Positions 6,609-13,159 of a stretch of 18,864 nt of DNA are shown here, piece after piece. Source of the stretch: Oscillospiraceae bacterium (GTDB lineage Bacteria; Bacillota; Clostridia; Oscillospirales; Ruminococcaceae). Every line of letters begins with the position of its first letter. Position 1 is the stretch's first letter. The notes beneath the pieces are model-generated. The model had not been told where the DNA came from. It worked only from the letters and a program-made list of their open reading frames with translations, and did no database searches. The translations under genes and the position numbers were made by a program. The stretch lies in contig JAEDOB010000010.1 in assembly GCA_016302225.1 (NCBI GenBank), forward strand, positions 1-18,864. Reading direction: 5' to 3'.

Positions 6609-7907
6609 ATGCCGTCTATCTGGCAAAATGATAATGAAATGCCCGAATTTCCGCAGCTTTCAAACCATGCCGAAGCCGATGTGTTAATAATCGGCGGAGG
6701 TCTTGCGGGAATACTTGCCGCCTATTTTCTGAGAAGCGAGGGTCTGGACTGCGTAGTCTGCGAGGGCGGACGGATATGCGGCGGCGTTACGGGACTTACC
6801 ACCGCAAAAATAACCGCACAGCATCGCCTTATTTACAGCCGCATCGCCGAAGAATTTGACGTAAAAACGGCGGGAAAATATCTGTCCGCAAATCTGATTG
6901 CGCTGGACAAATACCGCAGCTTCTGCAAGGGCATCGACTGCGATTTTGAGGAAAAGGACAGCTTTATCTATTCCCAAAGCAGCCGAATAAAATTGGAAAA
7001 CGAGCTGCGTATTCTTGACAAGCTGGATTATCCCGCCGAATTTGCAAGGGAGCTGCCGCTGCCCTTTAGGACGGTGGGGGCGGTGAAATTTCCGTCGCAG
7101 GCGCAGTTTCACCCGCTGAAATTTGCCGCCGCCATTGCACAAGGTCTGCGAATTTACGAGAACACATTTATCCGACGTGTTAAGGGACACACCGCATACT
7201 CCGACAAGGGCAGCGTAAAGGCAAGATATATCATCTGTGCCACGCATTTCCCCATTATCAACCGTTACGGCGGATATTTTCTGAAGCTTTATCAGAGCCG
7301 TTCTTCTGTAATGGCTTTGGAAAATGCCGCCGATTATAACGGTATGTATGCCGATGAAAACGAGTCGGGACTGTCCTTCCGAAACAGCGGGAAATATCTT
7401 CTTCTGGGCGGCGGCGGACATAGGACAGGCAAAAAAAGCTGCGGCTTTTCCGAGCTTTCGGAGTTTGCAAAAAAGCATTATCCGAACGCAAAAACCGCAG
7501 CAAAATGGGCAGCCCAGGACTGCATGACCTTGGACGGAATCCCCTATATCGGGAAATATTCGCCCCTTTCGGAAAATCTCTACGTCAGCACAGGCTACGG
7601 AAAATGGGGAATGACCTCTGCAATGATCTCCGCAATGCTGCTGACGGACATTATTACGGGGCAGGAAAACGAGTTCTCCGAGATTTTATCCCCCAACCGA
7701 ACTATCCTTCGAAAGCAGCTTTTCGTAAACGCCGCAGAAGCCGTTTGCAATCTCATTACACCCACCGTCCCCCGCTGTCCTCATATGGGCTGTGCGCTGA
7801 AACGAAACGCCGAGGAAAACAGCTGGGACTGTCCCTGTCACGGCTCCCGCTTTGACAAAAACGGTAAGCTCAGGGACAATCCCGCTATGAAGGACGCTAA
7901 TATTTAA
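6609..7907 (+). CDS. FAD-dependent oxidoreductase with C-terminal Rieske [2Fe-2S] domain
   Basis: The product is 432 residues. Residues 24-60 form the N-terminal FAD-binding fold (DVLIIGGGLAGILAAYF, with GGGLAG at 29-34), followed by a D-amino-acid-oxidase-like substrate domain. At the C-terminus is a compact Rieske cluster-binding site: C390-P-H392 and C408-P-C410-H411, with extra cysteines 395 and 410 that could form the stabilising disulfide. This is the architecture of the YhfW-type FAD/Rieske proteins of Bacilli and Clostridia, whose substrates are unknown, but it is shorter than the roughly 500-residue homologs, mainly after the cluster site. The start at 6609 uses GGGGGA seven bases upstream; the frame's earlier start codon lies within the hairpin. 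It probably transfers electrons from an amine or related donor to a redox partner. It converges with the 64-residue gene, and the stop codons overlap. Confidence 0.88.
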   Translation: MPSIWQNDNEMPEFPQLSNHAEADVLIIGGGLAGILAAYFLRSEGLDCVVCEGGRICGGVTGLTTAKITAQHRLIYSRIAEEFDVKTAGKYLSANLIALDKYRSFCKGIDCDFEEKDSFIYSQSSRIKLENELRILDKLDYPAEFARELPLPFRTVGAVKFPSQAQFHPLKFAAAIAQGLRIYENTFIRRVKGHTAYSDKGSVKARYIICATHFPIINRYGGYFLKLYQSRSSVMALENAADYNGMYADENESGLSFRNSGKYLLLGGGGHRTGKKSCGFSELSEFAKKHYPNAKTAAKWAAQDCMTLDGIPYIGKYSPLSENLYVSTGYGKWGMTSAMISAMLLTDIITGQENEFSEILSPNRTILRKQLFVNAAEAVCNLITPTVPRCPHMGCALKRNAEENSWDCPCHGSRFDKNGKLRDNPAMKDANI

Positions 7908-8098
7908 CGTGTCACGCCATATTTCCGATAAAAATCCTCAATATCCGCTTGGGAACGCACCAGCTCCGCAAAATGCAGCTTTTTATCGGCGGGGCTGTAA
8001 AACCCGATGGTTTTCTCCCCCGTGCAGATGCTTGATTCCACTTTGATGTCTGCGGCGGTGAAGCCTTGGGGAATGGGAATGGTTTTCCTGATTTTCAT
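7904..8098 (-). CDS. Small conserved-looking protein, 64 aa, unknown function
   Basis: The ORF reads from an ATG at 8098 with GGAGAAC seven bases upstream and lies 13 bases after the deaminase stop, so it is the last gene of that operon. The frame is open further upstream, but that part overlaps the deaminase. The product is soluble, of mixed charge, with no membrane segment; it begins MKIRKTIPIPQGFTAADIKV and ends in an alpha-helical, charged stretch (ADIEDFYRKYG). One cysteine is at 25. I do not recognise the family. Its stop overlaps the stop of the convergent oxidoreductase gene by four bases and no terminator lies between. A role linked to the deaminase is suggested only by position. Confidence 0.6.
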   Translation of the reverse strand: MKIRKTIPIPQGFTAADIKVESSICTGEKTIGFYSPADKKLHFAELVRSQADIEDFYRKYGVTR

Positions 8099-8111
8099 AT
8101 CTGTTCTCCGT

Positions 8112-9383
8112 TCATCTGCGAAAAATTTTGTCCGCCGCCGCCTTTGCTTCCGAAATAATATCCTCCGAAGAGATTCCCGGCAGCGTGTAAACACCGTTTT
8201 CGTAGAGAATTTTACCGTTTATCATGGTCATTACAATGTTTGACGGATTGCCGCTGTAAACAAGATTTTTCGGGATATTATTTTCGGGCAGCATATTTGG
8301 CGAATCAAGGTCTATGACCGCAATATCCGCAGCCATTCCCGCTTCAAGGGACAGTCCGTTCAGCCCCATGACCTCGCCGCCGCCCGATACAGCCGCATAC
8401 AAAATATCCTCCGCCGAACCCGCAGAAGCGTCCCCTTCATCAAGCTTCGGCAGCACCGCCGCAAGGTACATTTCACGGAACATATCAAGGGCGTTGTTGC
8501 TGGCAGGACCGTCCGTTCCGATACCGCAGCGGACAGTCCGCAGAAGCCGTGAAATTGGCGCAATACCGCTGGCAAGCTTTGCATTTGAGGACGGATTTAT
8601 GACCGCCGAAACCTTCCGCTTTTTCATAATTTCCAAGTCCTCGTCGGTAACATGGACGCTGTGGAAAAATCCCCCGCCGTGTTCGAGAAGTCCAAGCTTT
8701 TCAAAGTACGCAGGCGGCGTCAGACCGTGCCGTCCGATACATTCGGAAACCTCCTTTTCCGTTTCCGAGCAATGGGTGAAAACGGGTGCGGAATATTTCT
8801 CGGACAGCCTTGCGATACCCTCCAAAATCTTCTCGGAAGTGGTATATTCCGCATGAAATCCCAGCTTGTAGGAGATAAGCTCCGAATGCCCGTTGAAACG
8901 CAGATAAAAGTCCTCCAGCAGCTCGGGGGAATCCTTAAAATCGTTGACCGTTCCGCACATAACAAGGCGCATGCCCGTTTCCTCCGCTGCTTTTGCCATT
9001 GCATCGGGTTCAACGTACATATCAAAGCAGGCGGTTATGCCGTTTCGGAGATATTCCAGAAAAGCCAGCCGTGCAAATTTGCGGATATACTCCCCGTCAA
9101 GCCGTGCCTCCATGGGAAAGACCTGCTCCGTCAGCCATTTGTCAAGGGGCATATCGTCCGCATAGGAACGCAGAAAGGTCATTGCAGAGTGGGTGTGAGC
9201 GTTCTTGAACCCTGGTATTATAAGTCCCTTGCCATGTAAGTCTATCGTCCTTTCGGGGATATTTTCCGAGGGGAATTCCCCGCTGACGGTGATAACTCCG
9301 CCGTCCGTTTCAAGTACGCCCTTTTGGACGGTAAAGCCGTTTTCCGAATGCTTTAAAAGCCGTGCATTTGTAAATCTTATCAT
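8112..9383 (-). CDS. Amidohydrolase, MTA/S-adenosylhomocysteine deaminase type
   Basis: The product is 423 residues with the metal-dependent amidohydrolase fold of the TRZ/ATZ/MtaD group. Metal ligands are visible: His63 and His65 in NAHTHSAM, His177 in GFHAEYT, His204 in THCSETEKE and Asp291 in IGTDGPASNN. The SNN after the aspartate and the HCSET motif are typical of MTA/SAH deaminases, which turn methylthioadenosine or S-adenosylhomocysteine into the inosine analogue plus ammonia. Guanine or cytosine deaminase is less likely but not excluded. I start at 9383, downstream of GGGGGACGG; the frame continues 28 codons upstream into the phosphorylase gene. It lies 25 bases after the purine nucleoside phosphorylase and 13 before the 64-residue gene. 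Neighbouring metK supports a role in clearing SAM by-products. Confidence 0.85.
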   Translation of the reverse strand: MIRFTNARLLKHSENGFTVQKGVLETDGGVITVSGEFPSENIPERTIDLHGKGLIIPGFKNAHTHSAMTFLRSYADDMPLDKWLTEQVFPMEARLDGEYIRKFARLAFLEYLRNGITACFDMYVEPDAMAKAAEETGMRLVMCGTVNDFKDSPELLEDFYLRFNGHSELISYKLGFHAEYTTSEKILEGIARLSEKYSAPVFTHCSETEKEVSECIGRHGLTPPAYFEKLGLLEHGGGFFHSVHVTDEDLEIMKKRKVSAVINPSSNAKLASGIAPISRLLRTVRCGIGTDGPASNNALDMFREMYLAAVLPKLDEGDASAGSAEDILYAAVSGGGEVMGLNGLSLEAGMAADIAVIDLDSPNMLPENNIPKNLVYSGNPSNIVMTMINGKILYENGVYTLPGISSEDIISEAKAAADKIFRR

Positions 9384-9408
9384 AGAAACACCGTCCCCCT
9401 GTAAGCAA

Positions 9409-10263
9409 TTATAGTTTACATATCTCCTCAATAGACCGCTTAACAAGTGCCGTAAACAGGGGCGCAACTCTGTCAGCCGTTTCCTGCACCTCCCGATGGG
9501 AAAGGGGCGTTTCCGTCAGACCGCAGGCAAGGTTGGAAATGCAGGAGATACCGCACACTCTGAATCCACAGTGACGGGCAGCCACCGCTTCACAGGCAGT
9601 GCTCATACCGAGAGCGTCCGCACCTAAAATGCGAGCCATTCTCACCTCGGCGGGCGTTTCAAAGTTAGGTCCCGTAAGCTGGCAGTAAACGCCCTGTTTC
9701 AGGGGAATATCCAGCTTTTCCGCCGTTTCGGAGATGACATTTCTCAGCTGTTTATCGTAAATTTCGGACATATCGGGGAATCTTGTCCCCAGCTGACGGA
9801 CATTTCCGCCAATAAGGGGCGACGGCACAAAGTTCATTATCTGGTCGGTGATAAGCATAAAATCTCCCGCCGAAAAGGTCGGGTCAGCCCCTCCCGCCGC
9901 ATTGGTCAGAAAGAGGAAATCCGCCCCAAGCAGCCGCATTACACGGACAGGCATTACCACGTCCTCCATGGAATAGCCCTCATAATAATGAACACGTCCC
10001 TGCATCAGCACAACAGGCGCACCGCCGCAGTAGCCGAAGATAAACTGCCCCTTATGTCCTTCTACTGTGGACACAGGCATACCTTCTATATCACGGTAGG
10101 GTATCTCTGCAACAATGTCGATCTCGCTGCCAAATCCCCCCAGACCCGAGCCGAGGATAAGCGCAAGCTTTGGCTTAAAATCCTTCTGTCCGTCAGGCAG
10201 CAGCCGCCTGACCGCCTCCGCAGCCTTTACTATTCTTTCGTAAACCTTATCGGGTGTATTCAT
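9409..10263 (-). CDS. punA: Purine nucleoside phosphorylase, trimeric (class I) type
   Basis: The product is 284 residues, the normal length for the PNP/MTAP family. Motifs in order: phosphate loop GSGLGG (38-43), His70 in VEGHKG, HYYEGY (92-97), TNAAGG (120-125), GPNFETPAEVRM (198-209) holding the base-contacting glutamate, and ISNLACG (242-248) whose asparagine marks preference for 6-oxopurines. It cleaves inosine or guanosine with phosphate to base plus ribose 1-phosphate. The asparagine suggests inosine-type substrates rather than methylthioadenosine itself, which fits the following deaminase making inosine analogues. A consensus promoter lies directly upstream and the gene is 25 bases from the deaminase. 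The family is firm; substrate preference is inference. Confidence 0.92.
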   Translation of the reverse strand: MNTPDKVYERIVKAAEAVRRLLPDGQKDFKPKLALILGSGLGGFGSEIDIVAEIPYRDIEGMPVSTVEGHKGQFIFGYCGGAPVVLMQGRVHYYEGYSMEDVVMPVRVMRLLGADFLFLTNAAGGADPTFSAGDFMLITDQIMNFVPSPLIGGNVRQLGTRFPDMSEIYDKQLRNVISETAEKLDIPLKQGVYCQLTGPNFETPAEVRMARILGADALGMSTACEAVAARHCGFRVCGISCISNLACGLTETPLSHREVQETADRVAPLFTALVKRSIEEICKL

Positions 10264-10286
10264 ATGAACACCGTCCTTTCACCTAT

Positions 10287-10315
10287 ATTATACCGCTTTT
10301 TGCGGGATATTTCAA
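10287..10315 (-). promoter_or_regulatory. Sigma-A promoter of punA and the deaminase
   Basis: On the minus strand TTGAAA (10315-10310) and TATAAT (10292-10287) are separated by 17 bases. The -10 lies about 23 bases from the punA start, leaving a leader of only about 15 bases. It sits in the 58-base gap after the ADP-ribosylglycohydrolase gene, so punA can be expressed separately from the two genes upstream. Confidence 0.88.
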
Positions 10316-10321
10316 GCTTTG

Positions 10322-11263
10322 TCAGCACCTTTTTTCCATAAGCTCGTTCAGTAATCCCGCAAAATCCTCCTTGCCCCGAAGCGCAGCTATCCACCTTTCG
10401 GGAATGGAATCATATCCGAACGCAATCCCCGCAAGACCGCCCAGAATGCAGGCGGTGGTGTCCGTGTCATTTCCCAGAGAAACTGCACTTTTCACAGCGT
10501 CCTCGTAACAGTCGGCTTCACGCATTATCATAAAAACGCTTCTCAGACTGTCAATGACATATCCGCCGCCGTTTCCCTCCCAGATGTCGGGCTCGTCGGG
10601 CTGAATGCGGAACTCAAATTCATCAAGATATTCGGGCATATCCGCATAAATTTCTCGGATATTTTCCACCGAATGGGACAATGCGGCGTTGAAATCCATG
10701 CCTTCAAGCAACCGCCGTGCAACCAGACAATAAAGCGCACAGCAGACCTGATTTGTGATATGTCCGTGAGTTATCAGACATTGCCTGTGAGCGTCGTTTA
10801 CAAGCTCCTCGTCCGTTCCCGTATGCCATAGCGCAAGGGGCAGAACACGCATAAGTGCGCCGTTTCCCTTGCCCTCGGGACAGATATTTCCGCACTTTTC
10901 GGGGGACATTCCTCCCCTGAGAGCATTCAAAGCCTCCGCCGTCTGATTTCCCACATCGAAAACGTAATTATCCACCGCCCAAAGCCCCGCATCATACCAT
11001 GCAAGCAGCTTTCCCGAAAAATTGGTCAGTGAGAAACGTCCCTTTTCCAGCAGGCTGTCCAGCAGACAAAGTGCCTGTGCGCCGTCGTCCGACCAAGTAC
11101 CCGGCTTTACGCCCGAATGTGCCCTTGAAAATCCCGCAGGCGGGTTCATTTCGATAAGGTCATATCCGGGTATCTGACTTGAATGATGAAATTCGTAAGG
11201 AACGCCCAGCGCATCTCCCACCAAAAGCCCGTACAAACCGCCTTTTATCCTGTTTTTATCCAT
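10322..11263 (-). CDS. ADP-ribosylglycohydrolase family protein
   Basis: The product is 313 residues, the typical size of the ARH/DraG family, which removes ADP-ribose from modified arginine, serine or other targets using two magnesium ions. Metal-site motifs are complete: GDALGVPYE (16-24), WSDDGAQAL (57-65, Asp59 and Asp60) and GNDTDTTACILGGLAG (264-279, Asp266 and Asp268). The central GKGNGALMRVLPL (131-143) is the usual substrate-side loop. No signal peptide. The ATG at 11263 overlaps the end of the DUF5131 gene by eight bases and has AGGAG upstream, so I prefer it to the TTG at 11284. Overlap means translational coupling with DUF5131. No ADP-ribosyltransferase is in the window, so the modified target is unknown. 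Confidence 0.9.
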   Translation of the reverse strand: MDKNRIKGGLYGLLVGDALGVPYEFHHSSQIPGYDLIEMNPPAGFSRAHSGVKPGTWSDDGAQALCLLDSLLEKGRFSLTNFSGKLLAWYDAGLWAVDNYVFDVGNQTAEALNALRGGMSPEKCGNICPEGKGNGALMRVLPLALWHTGTDEELVNDAHRQCLITHGHITNQVCCALYCLVARRLLEGMDFNAALSHSVENIREIYADMPEYLDEFEFRIQPDEPDIWEGNGGGYVIDSLRSVFMIMREADCYEDAVKSAVSLGNDTDTTACILGGLAGIAFGYDSIPERWIAALRGKEDFAGLLNELMEKRC

Positions 11264-11993
11264 CTTTTCCGACACTCCTGTCAAAATTTATTCCCGCCTT
11301 TTTCGCCTGACTGCATAAGTCCTTTGTCTGCAATTTGTAACGAACGCCGTCCTTTACAAAATATGTTCCGCACTGACGAAACTCAAAGCTGACATTTTTC
11401 CGAATACACTGCTCCCGAATGTCCAGCACCCAATCATAATAAAGCGGACGTGCGTCCCTGTCCGACTCGCCGCCGACAACCACCAGCTCAACATCATCAA
11501 GATATTTTTCCAAATCCACCGCTTCAATAAGGGGCTGAGCGGTTATGCACTTATGCTTGATGGGCAAGTCCTTGAAAACCGAAAGCTTTCTGTCCGCATT
11601 TTTCTGATTTTCTATGGTACAGCAGACCACAACATTTTGGTAACCATCCCCCCAATCGTCGGGGATACAGTCTGTAAACCGTTCAATGCGCTTGGTGAGA
11701 AACAGAAAGGTCAAGTCGGGACGGTCCTTCATCATTTTCCAGCATTCGCCCCGCCATTCGTCCGCATCTTCGATAAGAAAATCGGTGGAAAAGCAGGTGT
11801 AAACTATCCCCGATTTTACCTTATAGCTGCCGTTTTTCAGCCGTTCGACAGGCTTGGAAAAATCCTTTGTCCGAACAATTTGGCTTGTGTCAACATTCCG
11901 CTTGAAATCGCCCTTGTGGATATAGCAGTGCAGACAGCCCTCGCTGCATTTTCTGCACCCCCGCCACGGATTCCACATTGCCACATTTGTCAC
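11256..11993 (-). CDS. DUF5131 (phage Gp37/Gp68-like) protein with CxxxCxxC motif
   Basis: The product is 245 residues from a GTG at 11993, or 240 from the ATG at 11978 (MWNPWRG); neither start has a strong ribosome site. Near the N-terminus GCRKCSEGCLHCYIHKGD (12-29) contains four cysteines, three in the CxxxCxxC spacing (16, 20, 23) of radical-SAM enzymes. The sequences FLFLTKR, VVVCCTIENQ, and VVGGESDRDARPL further on are typical of the PF07505 family, known from phages and bacterial chromosomes and annotated as DUF5131. The biochemical role is not established; a [4Fe-4S] radical-SAM-like reaction is inference. The family is often found near a three-Cys-motif partner protein, which is absent here. 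The gene overlaps the ADP-ribosylglycohydrolase start by eight bases. No clear promoter is visible upstream. Confidence 0.82.
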   Translation of the reverse strand: MTNVAMWNPWRGCRKCSEGCLHCYIHKGDFKRNVDTSQIVRTKDFSKPVERLKNGSYKVKSGIVYTCFSTDFLIEDADEWRGECWKMMKDRPDLTFLFLTKRIERFTDCIPDDWGDGYQNVVVCCTIENQKNADRKLSVFKDLPIKHKCITAQPLIEAVDLEKYLDDVELVVVGGESDRDARPLYYDWVLDIREQCIRKNVSFEFRQCGTYFVKDGVRYKLQTKDLCSQAKKAGINFDRSVGKDG

Positions 11994-12057
11994 CCCATTT
12001 ATTATGAAAACTATTTCTGATAGTAATTTTATGCTGCCTTAGTTAAGTATTCTAGTG

Positions 12058-12090
12058 TGTCCTTCCCCCGCCTTCGGCGGGGGAAGGACA
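12058..12090. repeat. 33-base perfect palindromic GC-rich hairpin
   Basis: Arms 12058-12072 and 12076-12090 are perfectly complementary over 15 bases (TGTCCTTCCCCCGCC and its reverse complement) around a three-base centre TTC. Neither side has a T-run, so it is not a standard terminator. It lies between the DUF5131 start and the terminator of pduL, both read on the minus strand. It could be a REP-like palindrome, an mRNA-stabilising hairpin or a backup terminator. Confidence 0.75.
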
Positions 12091-12104
12091 GTTACAGATT
12101 TCTT

Positions 12105-12137
12105 AAAAAATCGGCGGCACATCACCTGCACCGCCGA
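12105..12137 (-). terminator. Rho-independent terminator of pduL
   Basis: Read on the minus strand, arms 12137-12127 and 12121-12111 form an 11-bp stem (TCGGCGG paired with CCGCCGA, extended by G-U pairs) with a five-base loop, followed by six T (A-run 12105-12110 on plus). It lies about 30 bases after the pduL stop. Confidence 0.9.
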
Positions 12138-12168
12138 CCGTTAAGCATTATGTATACCGACCGAAAGA

Positions 12169-12747
12169 TCAAACCTTGTAGATCTCGCCCTCAAGACCGT
12201 TGAAAGCAGAAATAGCGTTGGACTCGTCGGTGTCAATGTGCATAGCTCTTGCAAACTTGTCGGAAACACGGCAAACTACATCACCGAGGATAGCACTTCT
12301 GCCGTTGGTGTCAACCTTAACGTAAACAACGTCCTTATCCTTAACGCCCAGCTCTTCGGCATCGGCGGGGGTCAGGTGGATATGTCTTTTTGCAATAATA
12401 ACGCCCTCGGACATCTCAACCTCGCCGCAGGGACCAACCAGCTTGCATGCACCCGAGCCTGCAACGTCGCCGCTCTCTCTGACAGGAGCCTTAATGCCTA
12501 CGGTACGAGCATCGGTAGCGGACAGCTCAACCTGATTTGCACTTCTGAAGGGACCGAGAATGGAAACATTCTTCAGAGTATTTTTCTCGCCTACAACGTC
12601 AACTCTCTCCTCACAAGCGAACTGACCGGGCTGAGAAAGATCCTTCTTCTTGGTCAGCTCCTTGCCTGCGCCAAAAAGAACCTCAAATGCTTCCTTGGTA
12701 ACATGAACGTGTCTTGCGGAGGTTTCCACAATAAATTTCTGTGACAT
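12169..12747 (-). CDS. pduL: PduL-type phosphate propanoyltransferase (phosphotransacylase)
   Basis: The product is 192 residues with the two repeated beta-barrel halves of PduL. It exchanges the CoA of acetyl- or propionyl-CoA for phosphate, giving acyl-phosphate for ATP formation by a kinase. Zinc-site motifs are present: SARHVHVT (10-17; His13, His15), CEERV (45-49), AKRHIHLTPADAEELGV (119-135; His122, His124) and AMHIDTDE (168-175; His170). The N-terminus lacks the extra helix that targets PduL to microcompartments, and no shell-protein genes are nearby, so it is probably a cytosolic phosphotransacetylase replacing Pta. The start has AGGAGA nine bases upstream. It is a single-gene unit with its own consensus promoter and terminator. 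Codon use is regular and strongly biased (AAGGAC, GTTGAC), consistent with high expression. Confidence 0.92.
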   Translation of the reverse strand: MSQKFIVETSARHVHVTKEAFEVLFGAGKELTKKKDLSQPGQFACEERVDVVGEKNTLKNVSILGPFRSANQVELSATDARTVGIKAPVRESGDVAGSGACKLVGPCGEVEMSEGVIIAKRHIHLTPADAEELGVKDKDVVYVKVDTNGRSAILGDVVCRVSDKFARAMHIDTDESNAISAFNGLEGEIYKV

Positions 12748-12798
12748 AATAACTATCTCCTAACCATTAAACTTTCGGGAAAATATCCCACTGATTCT

Positions 12799-12827
12799 AT
12801 TATACTACTGTTTTCCGCCCTTGTCAA
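12799..12827 (-). promoter_or_regulatory. Sigma-A promoter of pduL
   Basis: On the minus strand TTGACA (12827-12822) and TATAAT (12804-12799) are separated by 17 bases, a perfect consensus matching the expected high expression. With the metK promoter and riboswitch it accounts for the 412-base gap between pduL and metK. Confidence 0.9.
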
Positions 12828-12912
12828 TCGTCATTTTTCGATTTTTGCAAATGTCTATATTTGTAAATTTATCATTGCCATTGTAAATAAAACGTTAAAT
12901 AATTCGCCCTAC

Positions 12913-12941
12913 TTGACAAATAGGCATTGCAATGCTATAAT
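12913..12941 (+). promoter_or_regulatory. Consensus promoter of metK with palindromic spacer
   Basis: TTGACA (12913-12918) and TATAAT (12936-12941) are separated by 17 bases, and TGC before the -10 makes it an extended promoter. The last 12 bases of the spacer (12924-12935, GCATTGCAATGC) are a perfect palindrome, which could be a repressor site or chance. Transcription would start near 12948, a few bases before the riboswitch. Confidence 0.9.
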
Positions 12942-12954
12942 GACAATATAAAAT

Positions 12955-13127
12955 CCTTATCAAGAGTGGCGGAGGAACAGGTCCTGCGAAGCCCGGCAAC
13001 CATCGCAAGCAGTTGCGGAAAGGTGCCAAGTCCTGCGGATTGCGGCAATGCCGTATTTCCGAGAGATGAGGAAAGCCAATGCTTTCTGACAGGTTTCCGC
13101 ACTCGATATAAATCGGGTGCTTTTTTT
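12955..13127 (+). ncRNA. SAM-I (S-box) riboswitch with terminator, upstream of metK
   Basis: The aptamer spans 12955-13071. It opens with CTTATCAAGAGTGGCGGAGG, contains the family core GCGAAGCCCGGCAACC (12985-13000) and GGTGCCAAGTCCTGC (13022-13036), and closes with GAGAGATGAGG (13061-13071). Helix P1 pairs 12955-12961 with 13065-13071. The expression platform ends in a terminator: arms 13099-13107 and 13112-13120 (GCACTCGAT / ATCGGGTGC, one G-U pair), four-base loop, seven T (13121-13127). GGAAA (13070-13074) and TTTCC (13094-13098) can pair in the competing structure. SAM binding is expected to favour the terminator and switch metK off, a feedback loop on the enzyme's own product. A 73-residue ORF crossing this RNA is not a gene. 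Confidence 0.96.
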
Positions 13128-13159
13128 GTCATTCTAAAAAAATTTTAGGAGGTATAAAA

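Noticed and set aside
6684..7478. 264-codon ORF on the minus strand inside the FAD/Rieske gene
   Set aside because: Antisense to a gene with intact FAD and Rieske motifs; no ribosome site or recognisable domain.
8652..9239. 195-codon plus-strand ORF inside the deaminase gene
   Set aside because: Antisense shadow; the deaminase on the other strand has all metal ligands.
12013..12027. ACTAT-N5-ATAGT dyad upstream of the DUF5131 gene
   Set aside because: Five-base arms in AT-rich sequence are likely by chance and no clear promoter is associated.
12238..12744. 168-codon ORF on the plus strand opposite pduL
   Set aside because: Full-length antisense of a confidently identified PduL gene; an open frame produced by its codon bias.
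12935..13132. 65-codon minus-strand ORF over the riboswitch
   Set aside because: Antisense to the riboswitch; no ribosome site and no protein-like features.
12927..13148. 73-codon plus-strand ORF between pduL and metK
   Set aside because: It lies across the metK promoter end and the SAM-I riboswitch, whose structure explains the sequence.
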